From Pseudo-nitzschia pungens (Eukaryota; Bacillariophyta; Bacillariophyceae; Bacillariales; Bacillariaceae): DNA of 64,000 nucleotides. Positions 42,522 through 52,189 of the stretch are shown piece by piece (the stretch's first letter is position 1; every line of letters begins with the position of its first letter). The position numbers and the translations under genes were made by a program. The stretch spans positions 4,340,001 through 4,404,000 of the forward strand of contig CM074764.1 of the NCBI GenBank assembly GCA_037355855.1, in the 5' to 3' direction. The notes below the pieces were generated by a model. It saw nothing but the letters and a program-made list of their open reading frames with translations, had not been told where the DNA came from and did not search any database.

Positions 42522-44366
42522 TACTTAAGCAAGAGCGCCGAACTCGATGACACAGAGCACACATTACTTAATCCGGCCGGTGTGGACGTTGGACTGGAGG
42601 AAGAGAGTTATATCCTATACACTATGTCACAAGGTAAACATGTGTATCGAAACATTGTGGAAGGATACGGAAGAACAACAGACGGCGAGCACTTACTTAT
42701 GGCAGCAATACTGGAAGATGATGTTGGGGAGTTCTATCTGGTTGGAGCGTCCGGAACTAACTATGGTAACACAAAGGAGCTCCAAACTATGAACTATCGG
42801 GAAGCAATGGCAACAGTGGACAAGGAAGAGTGGGAGAAGGCAATTAAGGTAGAACACGATAAGATGTTGAAGTACCATGTCTTCAAAGTGGTCCACAAGA
42901 ACACGTTACCAAAAGGGACGAGACTGTTTGACAGCACGTGGGCAATGAAGAAGAAGGCAAGTGGAGTTTACAGAGCGCGCAACGCGATTCGAGGGTTTAT
43001 GCAACAGGACGGGGAACACTATGACAGTACAGACAAGTCTTCTCCAGTGGTGACCGAAGTTGCAGTCCGAATCACATTGGTATTAGCGCTAATGGCAAAT
43101 TGGTATCAACACCTAGTGGATGTGGAGGGTGCATTCCTGAATGGAGAGTTTGATAGCAAATACAAGATGTACATGAAAGTTCCAGAAGCCTATAAGAGAT
43201 GGTATCCGGAATGGGCAGTATTGCAACTTATGAAAACTCAGTATGGAACAATTCAAGCGGCGTTACAGTACTACCGGGAATGTGTCAAGGCATTGGCGTT
43301 TATGGGGTTCTCCAGGAATCGTGCCGAACCATGTGTATTCTACAAATGGGTAGAGGGCTATTTGATACTATTTCTTCTGTGGGTAGATGACTGTTGTATT
43401 GCTGGACCTAAGAAATATGTGGAGGAAACCATACAACAATTTACTAGTCTTTTTGATTGTCAAGATGAAGGACAGCTAAAAGAATATGTGGGGTGTCAGG
43501 TAGACAGAACAGATACAACAATTCGCTTAACTCAACCGGTTAAGATACAGAGATTTATCGATGAATTTGGTGCAAGTGGAGAAGAGGGACCACAGAAGAG
43601 AGCCCCAAGTACACCAGCAGAACCGGGAAGTGTACTAGAATACAACGAGACTGATGAGCCCTTATTGCCGGAAGAACAGACTAAGTATCGATCAGGAGTA
43701 GGAATTCTATTACATATGATGAGGTGGAGCAGACCGGATCTACTTAATGCAGTAAGGGAATTATCCACACATATGCAGCAAGCTACGAAGAAGAGCTATA
43801 AAGCCTTGAAAAGAGTAATGAATTATGTGGTAAACACAAGAACCAGCGGTTATTTATTCAGACCCTTAAAAGCAGGGAAGTGGAACGGCAAGAATGATTG
43901 GTTATTTACTATATCTGGGAAATGTGACTCAGGATATGCCAAACACTCAAGTCGCAGAAGTGTGAATGCAGGAATTACTTATTTGGAAGGAACAGCCATT
44001 AAGCAATTCAGTAAGATGATGCCGGTAGTGGCATTATCAACAACAGAAGCAGAACTATATTCAGCAGTATTGACAGCGCAAGACATGATGTTTGCCTACC
44101 AGATATTGGTTAACCTCAGATTGAGAGTGAATCTCCCAATGATATTATGGTGTGACAACAGAGGTACAGTTGATATTGCTAACAATTGGTCAGTCGGAGG
44201 AAGAACTCGACACGTGGCAGTGAAGATGCACTTCTTAAGAGAGTTGAAAGAAAATCAGTTGTTAAAGGTTAAGTGGATATCTACGGATGATAACACAGCA
44301 GATCTCCATACTAAGAACCTTTCCAATGTGTTGTTCGAGAAATATGCCCAAGAAATCGTTGGCTAA
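42522..44366 (+). CDS. pol: Copia reverse transcriptase and RNase H part
   Basis: In phase with the preceding frame and separated from it only by TGA at 42519-42521. There is no obvious ATG at the start; the first clear RT block is W-E-K-A-I-K-V-E-H-D-K-M. It has V-D-V-E-G-A-F-L-N-G-E-F, the catalytic L-W-V-D-D-C-C (V-D-D as in copia Y-V-D-D), and RNase H with S-T-T-E-A-E-L, W-C-D-N-R-G and H-T-K-N-L. The stop TAA is at 44364-44366. Either the TGA is a fresh nonsense mutation or it is read through; with identical LTRs the element had little time to decay. Confidence 0.9.
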   Translation, partial: YLSKSAELDDTEHTLLNPAGVDVGLEEESYILYTMSQGKHVYRNIVEGYGRTTDGEHLLMAAILEDDVGEFYLVGASGTNYGNTKELQTMNYREAMATVDKEEWEKAIKVEHDKMLKYHVFKVVHKNTLPKGTRLFDSTWAMKKKASGVYRARNAIRGFMQQDGEHYDSTDKSSPVVTEVAVRITLVLALMANWYQHLVDVEGAFLNGEFDSKYKMYMKVPEAYKRWYPEWAVLQLMKTQYGTIQAALQYYRECVKALAFMGFSRNRAEPCVFYKWVEGYLILFLLWVDDCCIAGPKKYVEETIQQFTSLFDCQDEGQLKEYVGCQVDRTDTTIRLTQPVKIQRFIDEFGASGEEGPQKRAPSTPAEPGSVLEYNETDEPLLPEEQTKYRSGVGILLHMMRWSRPDLLNAVRELSTHMQQATKKSYKALKRVMNYVVNTRTSGYLFRPLKAGKWNGKNDWLFTISGKCDSGYAKHSSRRSVNAGITYLEGTAIKQFSKMMPVVALSTTEAELYSAVLTAQDMMFAYQILVNLRLRVNLPMILWCDNRGTVDIANNWSVGGRTRHVAVKMHFLRELKENQLLKVKWISTDDNTADLHTKNLSNVLFEKYAQEIVG

Positions 44367-44385
44367 TTAACGAACAAGGGAAGTG

Positions 44386-44804
44386 TGTCGGATGAGGTGG
44401 AAAACAATTAACCGAGTCGAATGAGTCGGAGAATTATGCGGAACAATATTTATTTATACGACTACATGGAAATACCGAAAATTCAATCAACAAAAGGCAA
44501 ATTAATAATATTGACAACAAAGTTGACAAGACAATCACAAACCAACCAGAAGTAAACACAAAAACATGACATGACAACAGGTTGTCAAATCAAGAGAAAC
44601 ACAAGATTGAAATACATAACTTACAAGAGAATGCACGAGAAAATATTGTCTTTACTAGCAGATGTACAGTAAGGTCGAGTGAATAACCAAACGAGAGAGC
44701 AAAATATTGTTAGAGAGGAAAACTCTCATATTTTCCTTGAGAAATAATAATAACGAGAACACTTACAACCTAAAATATACGTACTTTTTCAACCTATTCC
44801 AACA
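44386..44804 (+). repeat. 3' LTR of the copia element
   Basis: 419 bp, preceded by the purine stretch ACAAGGGAAGTG, which probably contains the polypurine tract. Followed by the TTCCC duplication. Confidence 0.95.
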
Positions 44805-45068
44805 TTCCCGATCGTTGTCAGAGTCTCGGATCTACCTTACATTCGCGCGAGCCTCGTGAAATTCACGGATTGCCAGAACTTTGACCTGGCCTTTCAAAAG
44901 ATGCTCAACATATTTGACCCTCACGACGACAAAGCATACAGTTTCCTTTACTCACAATTTTCTCTCATGCTGAACATAAGGTATTGGGATCGTCCCGACA
45001 GCTATTCCTGGCATATATATCCATCTAAAAACCCAAAAGCCAATGCGGTAATAGCCAGCAGGTGTTAA
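44805..45068 (+). pseudogene. Glycosyltransferase-like host gene, 3' part
   Basis: After one copy of the TTCCC duplication the frame continues in phase: V-R-V-S-D-L-P-Y-I-R-A-S-L, F-T-D-C-Q-N-F-D-L-A-F, Y-S-F-L-Y-S-Q-F-S-L-M and S-W-H-I-Y-P. It ends at TAA 45066-45068. The block F-S-L-M-L-N-I-R-Y-W fits a C-terminal acceptor-binding part of such enzymes. There are no other stops, so the copia insertion is the only visible lesion. Confidence 0.6.
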
Positions 45069-45087
45069 ATAACAACGCGGAAAGCTT

Positions 45088-45290
45088 TGATATTGCTCGT
45101 CAGCAAAAGAGAGAATGTTAAGAGTAGCAATAACAGCAGCACACGAAGTGCTGGCAAACAGTGAGTCTACAGAGGATACTGTTCAAGCACTATTGCGCAT
45201 ACACTCAGATACTACATAATACTTCCCTAGAGGTACGATAGGACCGATCGATAGGGAGGGCATGATAGGGTGCTAAATTTGAAGGAGATA
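45088..45290. repeat. Relic related to the terminal repeat of the non-coding LTR element
   Basis: Sequence around AGTAGCAATAACAGCAGCACACGAAGTGCTGGC, GAGGATACTGTTCAAGCACTATTGCGCATAC and CTAGAGGTACGATAG lines up in order with the repeat at 24813-25288 with moderate divergence. No internal region is present, so it may be an old solo LTR. Its right border is unclear. Confidence 0.55.
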
Positions 45291-45729
45291 CAAAAGAAAG
45301 AAGTGGGAGCTGAGCTGAGCTGGAGCTGAGCTTTGCATTCGTGACAGCAGCTTGCTGCCTCGTACTGTATTAATAACAGCGCTGTAGTGAAAGCCTTACA
45401 AGCGTTGAATAACGTTGCCCACTCCTCCATTTAAGGTGCCTGATTGCTGTTTCAATGCCGGTCGAAGAGATTTCGAAGTACCGTACGTACCCGGTCTTAC
45501 GAGTACGAACCCAATGGAATCTTAGAAATGAAGCATTCGTGCAAAATAATAATAGAATCTTTAAATTCATGCATAACAACTAGATAGAGGAACGGGTATT
45601 TCAATAATACCGGTTGTAGTAACAATAGAGTCGTCCTGGCTATGCAGTAGTCCTCTTTCTTGGTAAGAAGAAGGTGGGTTAGTGCTCTGGACGTACTCGA
45701 CTGTGCAACCATCGTGTTCCAAATCAACT
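45291..45729. other. Intergenic, no gene seen
   Basis: Contains a short GAGCTGAGCT repeat near 45310 and the 3' flank of the cyclodeaminase gene. Nothing else recognised. Confidence 0.5.
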
Positions 45730-47266
45730 CTACAGCTGACTGAGCTTATCCCAAGCAACCTTTTTGGATTCCCAATTGAATGCAGCGAGCCAAAAAGAAG
45801 AGATGCGACGAAACATAGGACAAAAATTCAGTCCAACCTCCGACTTACAAACACTTAAATTATAGACACAATTACCCTTTTACATACCTGTCCGATCGCT
45901 GCATCTTGTGCACCCGTCCCGGTCAGATCCACAACGATTAACTCTTCATCATTTTCTCTTCCTGCTTTGCTTCCATTTACCAAGTCGCCAAGTTCCGCAT
46001 AGACGTCTTCAGTTGTCATAACATTCGCCTCGATTGCCCCACGTAGTTCTTTCCGAAACGGCACAATGAAATCATAGGTGTTAATGAGCAACTTACGTGG
46101 AAGTCACATGTGAACGCTACTCCACATTGGTACTTACCGCCCACTCGACTGGTCTGACTAATCAGATCTGCAATGTATTTGTCGGCCGATTTCAAAACAT
46201 CGTTCGGAAGTTCCTGCTTCGTTGGTTGATCACTCCCGGAAGCAATAATGGTTGTTCCTTTCCTGAGATAATCGAGCTTCAAAACATGCTCAGATCCGGT
46301 TGTTTGAGTAAAAATCACGTTAGATTCTTTGCAGAGTTCTTCAGGTGAAGAAGCGACCGAAAAATCTAAACCTAATTCCGCCGACATTTCTTTGGCAAAG
46401 GTTTGAGATCCTTGAACATCAAGTCCGTATGCCACACCGGTAAAATTTGGACGGACAGCAGCAGCAGCACGGGCCATGTTCCGCGCAATAGCACCAGTAC
46501 CAATGAATCCTATAACGTTGCTATCATCGTCAGGAGTAGTGTACTTGACAGCAACTGCCCCAGCCGCACCTGTTCGCAAATCGGTCACTTTGAGGGAAAA
46601 AAATGAGAAGACGATGAAATAAAATAGAAAAAGACAACTCGTTTTTCGGAAACGTGATGGAAAAAGTTGCAAAACAGATTCGAAACAAATAGCGACTCGT
46701 AATGTAGCATGGGAAATACACGGCTTTACAGAAAACAGATTAGGCAAACCTTAGTCGCTCATTGCTATTCTGTAGCACTTACTAATGCGGTTTTCCTGGA
46801 AAAAAGCCAGTGGAGCCCCAGTTTGGGCGTCGACGACGACAAATACTCCTGATCCAGCCGGGAGATTGCGCTCTGTCACATTCTTGTAGAAACTCACACA
46901 AGCCAGTTTGACTGTAAATGTTTTTGCGCCATAGATGTAGCCACCTTTGATGTGACAGTCACCCGGGCCAGCAAATAGGGATTCTTCGATTCCAATGTGC
47001 ATGGGCATGGGGACATCAACCTTACCATCAGCAAGGGCACCAAATGCTTCTTCAACTGAAGATATAGCATCAGCAACGGTCAAATTATCCTTAATAGTCT
47101 CGTAGTCGAATAAAACAGGAGGAGGGAACCCAGCTGTAGTTGAGGAACTCGACAGCAGTCGGTTCGACAGTAGTCGAGATTTTTCGTTCCATACAGTCGA
47201 AGGTGAAGTGAATCTAACAAGCACCCTCTGAAAGGCAGATTTCGTAAAAGATTTTGCCGAAAGCAT
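45730..47266 (-). CDS. Ornithine cyclodeaminase / mu-crystallin family protein
   Basis: Four exons with GT-AG introns: 47266-46783, 46587-46138, 46048-45888 and 45759-45730, total 1125 nt, 374 residues. The frame holds across all three joins, each with a GTAAGT or GTATGT donor. The N-terminus (M-L-S-A-K-S-F-T-K-S-A-F-Q-R-V-L) is basic and Ser-rich like a mitochondrial presequence. Family marks are A-K-T-F-T-V-K-L (substrate-side Lys), V-V-D-A-Q-T-G-A-P-L-A, T-D-L-R-T-G-A-A-G-A (created by join 1), the NAD(P)-binding G-F-I-G-T-G-A-I-A, and E-D-V-Y-A-E-L-G-D-L with G-T-G-A-Q-D-A-A-I. The enzyme is an NAD(P)-dependent cyclodeaminase or ketimine reductase of amino-acid metabolism; substrate not decidable. 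It looks intact and is the clearest ordinary host gene here. Confidence 0.9.
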
Positions 47267-47420
47267 GGTTTTGTTCAGTTATCAATCAGTGCATTGCAGC
47301 CGTTGTCTGCGGTCGCTTCGGAATTATTGCAGTTGACGATGTTGATCGAATAATAGAACGAAGGATGCCAATATCTTCATTCTACTTACCGTACGTACTA
47401 CGTAAGTTACTCGTTGTTCT

Positions 47421-47449
47421 GTTCAGTTCAGTTCAGTTCAGTTCAGTTC
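47421..47449. repeat. (GTTCA)n microsatellite
   Basis: Nearly six units, about 155 bp upstream of the cyclodeaminase start codon. Confidence 0.9.
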
Positions 47450-47470
47450 TGGGGCTCGGAAGGCGCCTGG

Positions 47471-47675
47471 AACGCAGATACGACAATCGAAGTCGAAGGG
47501 AACGCAGATACCGGTAGGGTATTTTGAGTCGAAATTCTTTGGTCGGTACGCTAATATGGTAAAAAACCAAAACGGGGATGAATTCGGTACGCAAATCTGG
47601 TAATGAAAACAGATGATACTTCCCACTATATGCTCAACAGTGTTTAACAGTAGGGCAATATTGCGTGCACTGGTA
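47471..47675. repeat. Inverted-repeat partner of 62646-62850
   Basis: GAACGCAGATACGA, AAAAAACCAAAACGGGGATG and AATTCGGTACGCAAATCTGG occur here and, reverse complemented, at 62646-62850. Both copies are followed on the same side by the 12-bp GTTATCGTGCAT minisatellite. It lies upstream of the cyclodeaminase gene. Confidence 0.85.
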
Positions 47676-47680
47676 GAAAA

Positions 47681-47812
47681 ACATGCAAGGTAAAATGCAC
47701 GGTAACATGCAAGGTAGTAACATGCAAGGTAACATGCACGGTAAAATGCACGGTAACATGCACGGTGACATGCATGCACGTTAACATGCACGATAACATG
47801 CACGGTAACAAA
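47681..47812 (-). repeat. 12-bp minisatellite, ATGCACGGTAAC units
   Basis: About ten imperfect units, the reverse complement of the GTTATCGTGCAT type seen at 51557 and 62432. Confidence 0.85.
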
Positions 47813-48362
47813 AAATAATTAGAGATTATCTATACATAAGAAACACTAGTCGAGACCAACGTCCTTTATTTTCCGCGCGGTTTCCGGGTAGTCTAACGGC
47901 AACGTTACTATTATAAGACTACGTAAAGTCACTGCGTTGGATTAATTCTAACCAATCAAAATCAACCATCCGTACATACGCCCGTGTGAACCACGGCGAC
48001 CGACAACAACCAAAGCGACCGACAACAACCAACAACCACGCACGCACGGTGCGCAGGGGTGGTGTGTGGTTGTTGCCCCGTGCGTGCATGGTTGTTGGTT
48101 GTTGTCGTTCGCCGTGGTTCACAAAAAAAGACGAAAAACAACGAAAACGAAAACAACGAAAACGAAAACAACAACGAAAACAACAACAACGAAAACAATG
48201 CCAATGTGACGCGTACTAGTACTGCTGTAATGTAAAGAAATAATTAATCGTAATCGTAATTGTAAATGTAATGGTTGTCATCGCCGTCGTCGTCGTCCTC
48301 GTAATCGTTGTTGTTGTCGCCGTCGTTGTCATCGCCGTCGTTGTCATCGCCGTCGTCGTCGT
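47813..48362. other. Intergenic with large hairpin and simple repeats
   Basis: Holds a long imperfect inverted repeat (47986-48122), an A/C/G-rich AACGAAAAC simple repeat (48127-48196) and a CGTCGT/CATCGC repeat (48275-48362) that runs up to the stop codon of the recombinase gene. No gene seen. Confidence 0.7.
47986..48122. repeat. 137-bp hairpin-forming inverted repeat
   Basis: GTGAACCACGGCG pairs with CGCCGTGGTTCAC at the ends, and CGACAACAACCAACAACCAC with a matching G/T-rich arm further in. The loop is about 28 nt. It sits between the cyclodeaminase and recombinase genes. Confidence 0.85.
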
Positions 48363-50549
48363 CTAACTCAAGCGAAAGGACTTAGCCTTTCGAACGTGAT
48401 TTGCAAGGGCGGAAATTGACTTTGTCTTTGTCTTCATTAACTCATCCCCTTCTTCCAGTATTGCTTCTACAGGAACTCCAGCTGCAATTCTCCCCTTCAC
48501 GAATTCAACAATACCTTTCAGTCGCGAAAAATGCTTCTGCTCCGCTGGACTCAAATGTTTTCTCCATTGACGGCCGTCTTTTTCGAGATCTTCGATCCCA
48601 CCGGGGAAGTTGTCATCTTTGAACGTGCCAAGCCCATACCACTCGTTCCACATCGACGAGACCGTTGTATGGTTTCGAAACAACGTTTTGGTTGCCATGT
48701 TTGTACTAGTTGGAGCTGCGTTGGGTGTTGCTGGCGCCGTCCGTCCTTGTAATGGTAGTACTGGTGTTGCTTGCATTGCAACTGCTAGTGGCAGCGGTTG
48801 CCACTTAGTCACGTGCTGCATGAAGCACGCAAGTTGGTTGTTTACGGTGTGTAGTAGTTGTTGCCTCAATTCGTTCATAGAATTATCCAACCGATTATCC
48901 AACCGTTGAATGTCCCTTGAATTATTAAAGACGTCGGAATGAATGTTTTGGAGACGATCGCGGATTCCTGGAAGGGCGAGATCCAAGCTTCGTTCAATCG
49001 ATGTGCCTTCTGCTCCCACTCTTCTTTCCACCGTAACCTTCGTAAGGAGTTCCGCTTGAAAACTCTGGAACAACTCCGTTTGGAACACTGGCAACGAAAA
49101 CAGGCGATTGCTCCTCCCTTCGTGAAGCATGATGGCAGTGTCCTGTAGTACAACGCACTGTAAATTCACAAGCAACTCAAAAAAGGCTCGAGCCGTAACC
49201 CTTTCTGGTTTACCGTCCACCGTCTGGATTGCCTCGTCGAGGAATGGAAAAACTTGACGTCGAAGCTCTGGAGGTGGAACAACAACACTTCTTGGTAAGA
49301 AGAAACCGCCTCTGTCTTGGGAATGCCCAGCCAGCGCTCGCATAGCCTTCAGCGGGAGTTTCGTCGAATATCGATCCTCTCGTACGTCCAGATTCCAATT
49401 GCCAATCATCTTGATGTACTGGGGATCGACCTCTTTCATTTCCAAGTCGACCGCACCTGTTCCACGCCCAAAGTGGATAAAATGCTTCGACGAGATATTC
49501 AGGGCATCGCAGGCTCCTTTCATGGCTTTTCCGAAGGCTTGATCCGTGATGGGACGGTTGTTCATCAAGTTGTTGCAATCGGTGAGTAATTTGACGTCGA
49601 ACCAGGATTTGTTAACTCCAAAGTCGTATTGGGAAAGCTCTCTCGTTGCGTTGAATCGTGCCATCAAGTAGAAGCCCAATGCGCCAATGGGACACATCTT
49701 AACGTTCCTGTTCCTGATCACCCGCCCGTACAGAGTTTTGTTACCGTTTGTCTTTCCCGTCGCAATCTGCATTATTAAGATCTGGCACGGATGGACCCCT
49801 TCGTCACATTTGAAGATATTGCAGAGATCAGACAGTTCGCATTTGAATAAGGACTCGCCTCGCAGCACACCGCCATGCGTCATAAGGAAACAGTACCGAT
49901 CCCGCAGCGCGGCAATGTGATAGTTGTCTTTGTAAGAATTCTTCGCGAACAGGAAAGCTTCGATCCGCTCGATGTTCTGAATGTTCATGTACGGCGAGAG
50001 TACGTGGTCTATCTTCTCCTCGTATCGTGCCTTCTTGATTTTTTTCTTCCTGTCTTTCACCACTCGGAGTAACTGTTTAACTCTCGCTGACCGCATATGT
50101 AACTTCGTAAGATTGTTCGCGTTTTGAGTTTGTTGGTGTTCCAACACTTTGAGGACCCCACAATAGGCTTGATTCACAACGTCAAATCCTACCGGGTCTA
50201 TATCGTCGTCATCATAGAGCAGGGACTCGCGGTCGTCGACACGGTTGTACTTTGCCATGACGGCATTGAATTCATTGACGTCGAAGATGAGGGGTAGTCC
50301 GTCGTTGTTCTTCTTCTTTCGGCCTCGTCTCCTTTGCGACCGATATGCCTGGTAGAAAAGAAAGCCGAACATCTTTTCCTCTGTTACTGTTTGTGGATAA
50401 TCCAGGGAACGAAAAACCGTATTACAATACTGTTTGAATTCTGCTTGGTAGCGCTCGTAGGCAAGTTTGGTATTCACTGGAGTATTATCATAGTCATCCT
50501 GCTGGACGTGCCTTGCTGCTGCGGCAAACAGACCACTTGTGTAAGACAT
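48363..50549 (-). CDS. Crypton-type tyrosine recombinase with GCR1_C-like end
   Basis: 728 residues, single open frame, ATG 50549. An N-terminal DNA-binding-type region is followed by a tyrosine recombinase core: Arg in G-V-L-R-G-E-S-L-F (R230), a Lys in T-G-K-T-N-G-N-K (about 266-271), H-F-G-R-G-T-G-A (H359, R362), G-N-W (W385) and the nucleophile in R-Y-S-T-K-L-P (Y394). The last 105 residues (M-W-N-E-W-Y-G-L-G, W-R-K-H-L-S, F-S-R-L-K-G-I-V) match the GCR1_C DNA-binding domain typical of Cryptons. No stops, so it could be active or domesticated. Element ends are not visible, since Cryptons lack TIRs. It could excise and integrate DNA via a circular form. Confidence 0.88.
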   Translation of the reverse strand: MSYTSGLFAAAARHVQQDDYDNTPVNTKLAYERYQAEFKQYCNTVFRSLDYPQTVTEEKMFGFLFYQAYRSQRRRGRKKKNNDGLPLIFDVNEFNAVMAKYNRVDDRESLLYDDDDIDPVGFDVVNQAYCGVLKVLEHQQTQNANNLTKLHMRSARVKQLLRVVKDRKKKIKKARYEEKIDHVLSPYMNIQNIERIEAFLFAKNSYKDNYHIAALRDRYCFLMTHGGVLRGESLFKCELSDLCNIFKCDEGVHPCQILIMQIATGKTNGNKTLYGRVIRNRNVKMCPIGALGFYLMARFNATRELSQYDFGVNKSWFDVKLLTDCNNLMNNRPITDQAFGKAMKGACDALNISSKHFIHFGRGTGAVDLEMKEVDPQYIKMIGNWNLDVREDRYSTKLPLKAMRALAGHSQDRGGFFLPRSVVVPPPELRRQVFPFLDEAIQTVDGKPERVTARAFFELLVNLQCVVLQDTAIMLHEGRSNRLFSLPVFQTELFQSFQAELLTKVTVERRVGAEGTSIERSLDLALPGIRDRLQNIHSDVFNNSRDIQRLDNRLDNSMNELRQQLLHTVNNQLACFMQHVTKWQPLPLAVAMQATPVLPLQGRTAPATPNAAPTSTNMATKTLFRNHTTVSSMWNEWYGLGTFKDDNFPGGIEDLEKDGRQWRKHLSPAEQKHFSRLKGIVEFVKGRIAAGVPVEAILEEGDELMKTKTKSISALANHVRKAKSFRLS

Positions 50550-50589
50550 TTTGCTTGCTGGAGACCAAGGGGAGGGTTTTGTTGTGGTT

Positions 50590-50790
50590 TTTCTGCTGTT
50601 GTTTCAGCGTTTGTTTTGTTTCAGCGTTTCAGCGTTTCGGTTGCGTTTGTTTCGGCGTTTGTTTCGGCGTTTGTTTCGGCGTTTGTTTCGGTGTTTCGGT
50701 GTTTCGGCGTTTGTTTCGGCGTTTTGGTGTTTCGGCGTTTCGGTGTTTCGGCGTTCGTTTTGGCGTCACGGCGTTTCAGCGTCTTGCTTC
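50590..50790. repeat. GTTTCGGCGTTT simple repeat upstream of the recombinase
   Basis: Many imperfect units of TTTCGGCG and TTTCGGTG. It begins about 40 bp upstream of the recombinase start codon and so probably overlaps its promoter or 5' UTR. Confidence 0.85.
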
Positions 50791-51556
50791 TTGTTGTTTT
50801 CTGGATACCAAAGGGGAGTGTTTTCTTTTGTTGACTAATGATATGTGTTCTTTTGTTGCTGTTGCTGTGTTATTTTCTTTGTTTCGTTGGAACGAAATTT
50901 ATGTGTTGATGTCTCTTCTCACACACTCCTCGGGGGTGCGCACGCACGATTCATTCACTTATGTGCTTGCTTTCTTAAGTGCTTGCTTTCTTAAGTGCCC
51001 GGTACTTAGGGTACCTGGACTAGTGTAATAATATATGCAGTGACTATAATTTACAGTATTAATCACTGAGTGAGTTTAACTGCTGGCAATATGCGCCACC
51101 GCGCGATTTTGTTAATGTAGTCTCTCTCTAGTCTCGACGAGGAACATTTTTTCGTAAATATAATAATAATAAATACAATAATTAAAATAATGTTTACTAC
51201 CGGTACGTATTAATTTGAATCTCCGTCTTAAATATTCTAATTAGTATTGAAAGTTCACGGTACGAACAAAAAATACCTTAAGTACCGAGTCACCGGTAAA
51301 TATCAAACACCGTATTAAATTTTCAATACACATTAGAACATTAAACATGGAGATTCAAATTTAACACGAAGAATACTTAAAAATTTAACACGGGCCGACT
51401 GGTGGGTTGTACACGGTCAACCGGTACAAACGGGTACAGACCGGTTAACCCAGTCGGTCCACCCACCCGGTACAACCCGGTTGCGGTTGCAGTAACTACC
51501 CGTTTGAAACCGGTTGCAGTACCGGTTTGAAACCCGGTTGCAGTACCCGTTTGTAC
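50791..51556. other. Intergenic, inverted repeat and degenerate repeats
   Basis: Includes an inverted repeat at 51211-51362 and a degenerate repeat of CCGGTTGCAGTA (51470-51552). No gene seen. Confidence 0.6.
51211..51362. repeat. MITE-like inverted repeat of about 150 bp
   Basis: The left arm TTTGAATCTCCGT ... TTCTAAT ... ATTGAAA is matched by the right arm TTTCAAT ... ATTAGAA ... GGAGATTCAAA. No clear target duplication is visible. Confidence 0.7.
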
Positions 51557-51641
51557 GTGCATGTTGTCGTGCATGTTATCGTGCATGTTATCGTGCATGT
51601 TATCGTGCATGTTATCGTGCATGTTATCGTGCATGTTATCG
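51557..51641 (+). repeat. 12-bp minisatellite, GTGCATGTTATC units
   Basis: Seven units, one with GTTGTC. Same 12-mer as at 62432-62626. Confidence 0.95.
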
Positions 51642-52054
51642 TACAATTTTGCGACGCGCGATTTTGTCCGACGTTCCGATGTTCCAGTACTTAAAACACG
51701 TAGATTTCTACACAACTTTCCCCTTTGATATCTCACTCACTTCTAAAGCTCCTACAACAAAACCAAGCACTACACCTATTAACAGAGACCTCCCCTATCT
51801 GATTCTGCTGTTTGTTTGGCTGCTCCTTGCTCCCTTTGGTTGCTTTGGTTGCTTGTTTCCGTGTCGGTCGGTCGATCGGCAGCAACAAGCTTCGGCAAGC
51901 GAAAACAAGGACACATAATTTCCTACAGTGGTTCCAGTACTAATTCTACAGCTGATTCTGTTTCGCTTCCGAGCTCGGTTTGTTTTTTCGATCTGTTTTC
52001 AAGCTACCTTATTATTTAAAGCTATACAGTCTTTCAAGCCCCTTAAGTGATACC
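51642..52054. other. Intergenic, no gene seen
   Basis: Short open frames only; nothing recognised. Confidence 0.5.
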
Positions 52055-52152
52055 CACTTAACGTTCTACATTCTTCAAGTTTGAACCCACTTAACGTTCT
52101 ACATTCTTCAAGATCGAACCCACTTAACGTTCTACATTCTTCAAGATCGAAC
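52055..52152 (+). repeat. 33-bp tandem repeat, three copies
   Basis: Units of CACTTAACGTTCTACATTCT followed by TCAAGWTYGAACC. Confidence 0.9.
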
Positions 52153-52189
52153 ACATATACACCCCCCTTCTAGAAGGTTCCTCCGCGCT

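Larger units (their letters stand above)
38601..44804 (+). mobile_element. Ty1/copia LTR retrotransposon, young
   Basis: 6204 bp with two 419-bp LTRs that look identical by eye (38601-39019, 44386-44804). TTCCC is duplicated at 38596-38600 and 44805-44809. Domain order Gag, protease, integrase, RT, RNase H defines copia; the type resembles diatom copia (CoDi) elements. A single in-frame TGA separates integrase from RT. It interrupts a host glycosyltransferase-like gene. Confidence 0.95.

Noticed and set aside
47200..47266. Diatom plastid targeting signal in the cyclodeaminase N-terminus (S-A-F)
   Set aside because: No hydrophobic signal peptide precedes it; the basic Ser-rich start fits a mitochondrial presequence better.
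47895..47930. tRNA-like GGTAGTCTAACGGC stretch
   Set aside because: No acceptor or anticodon stem can be drawn around it.
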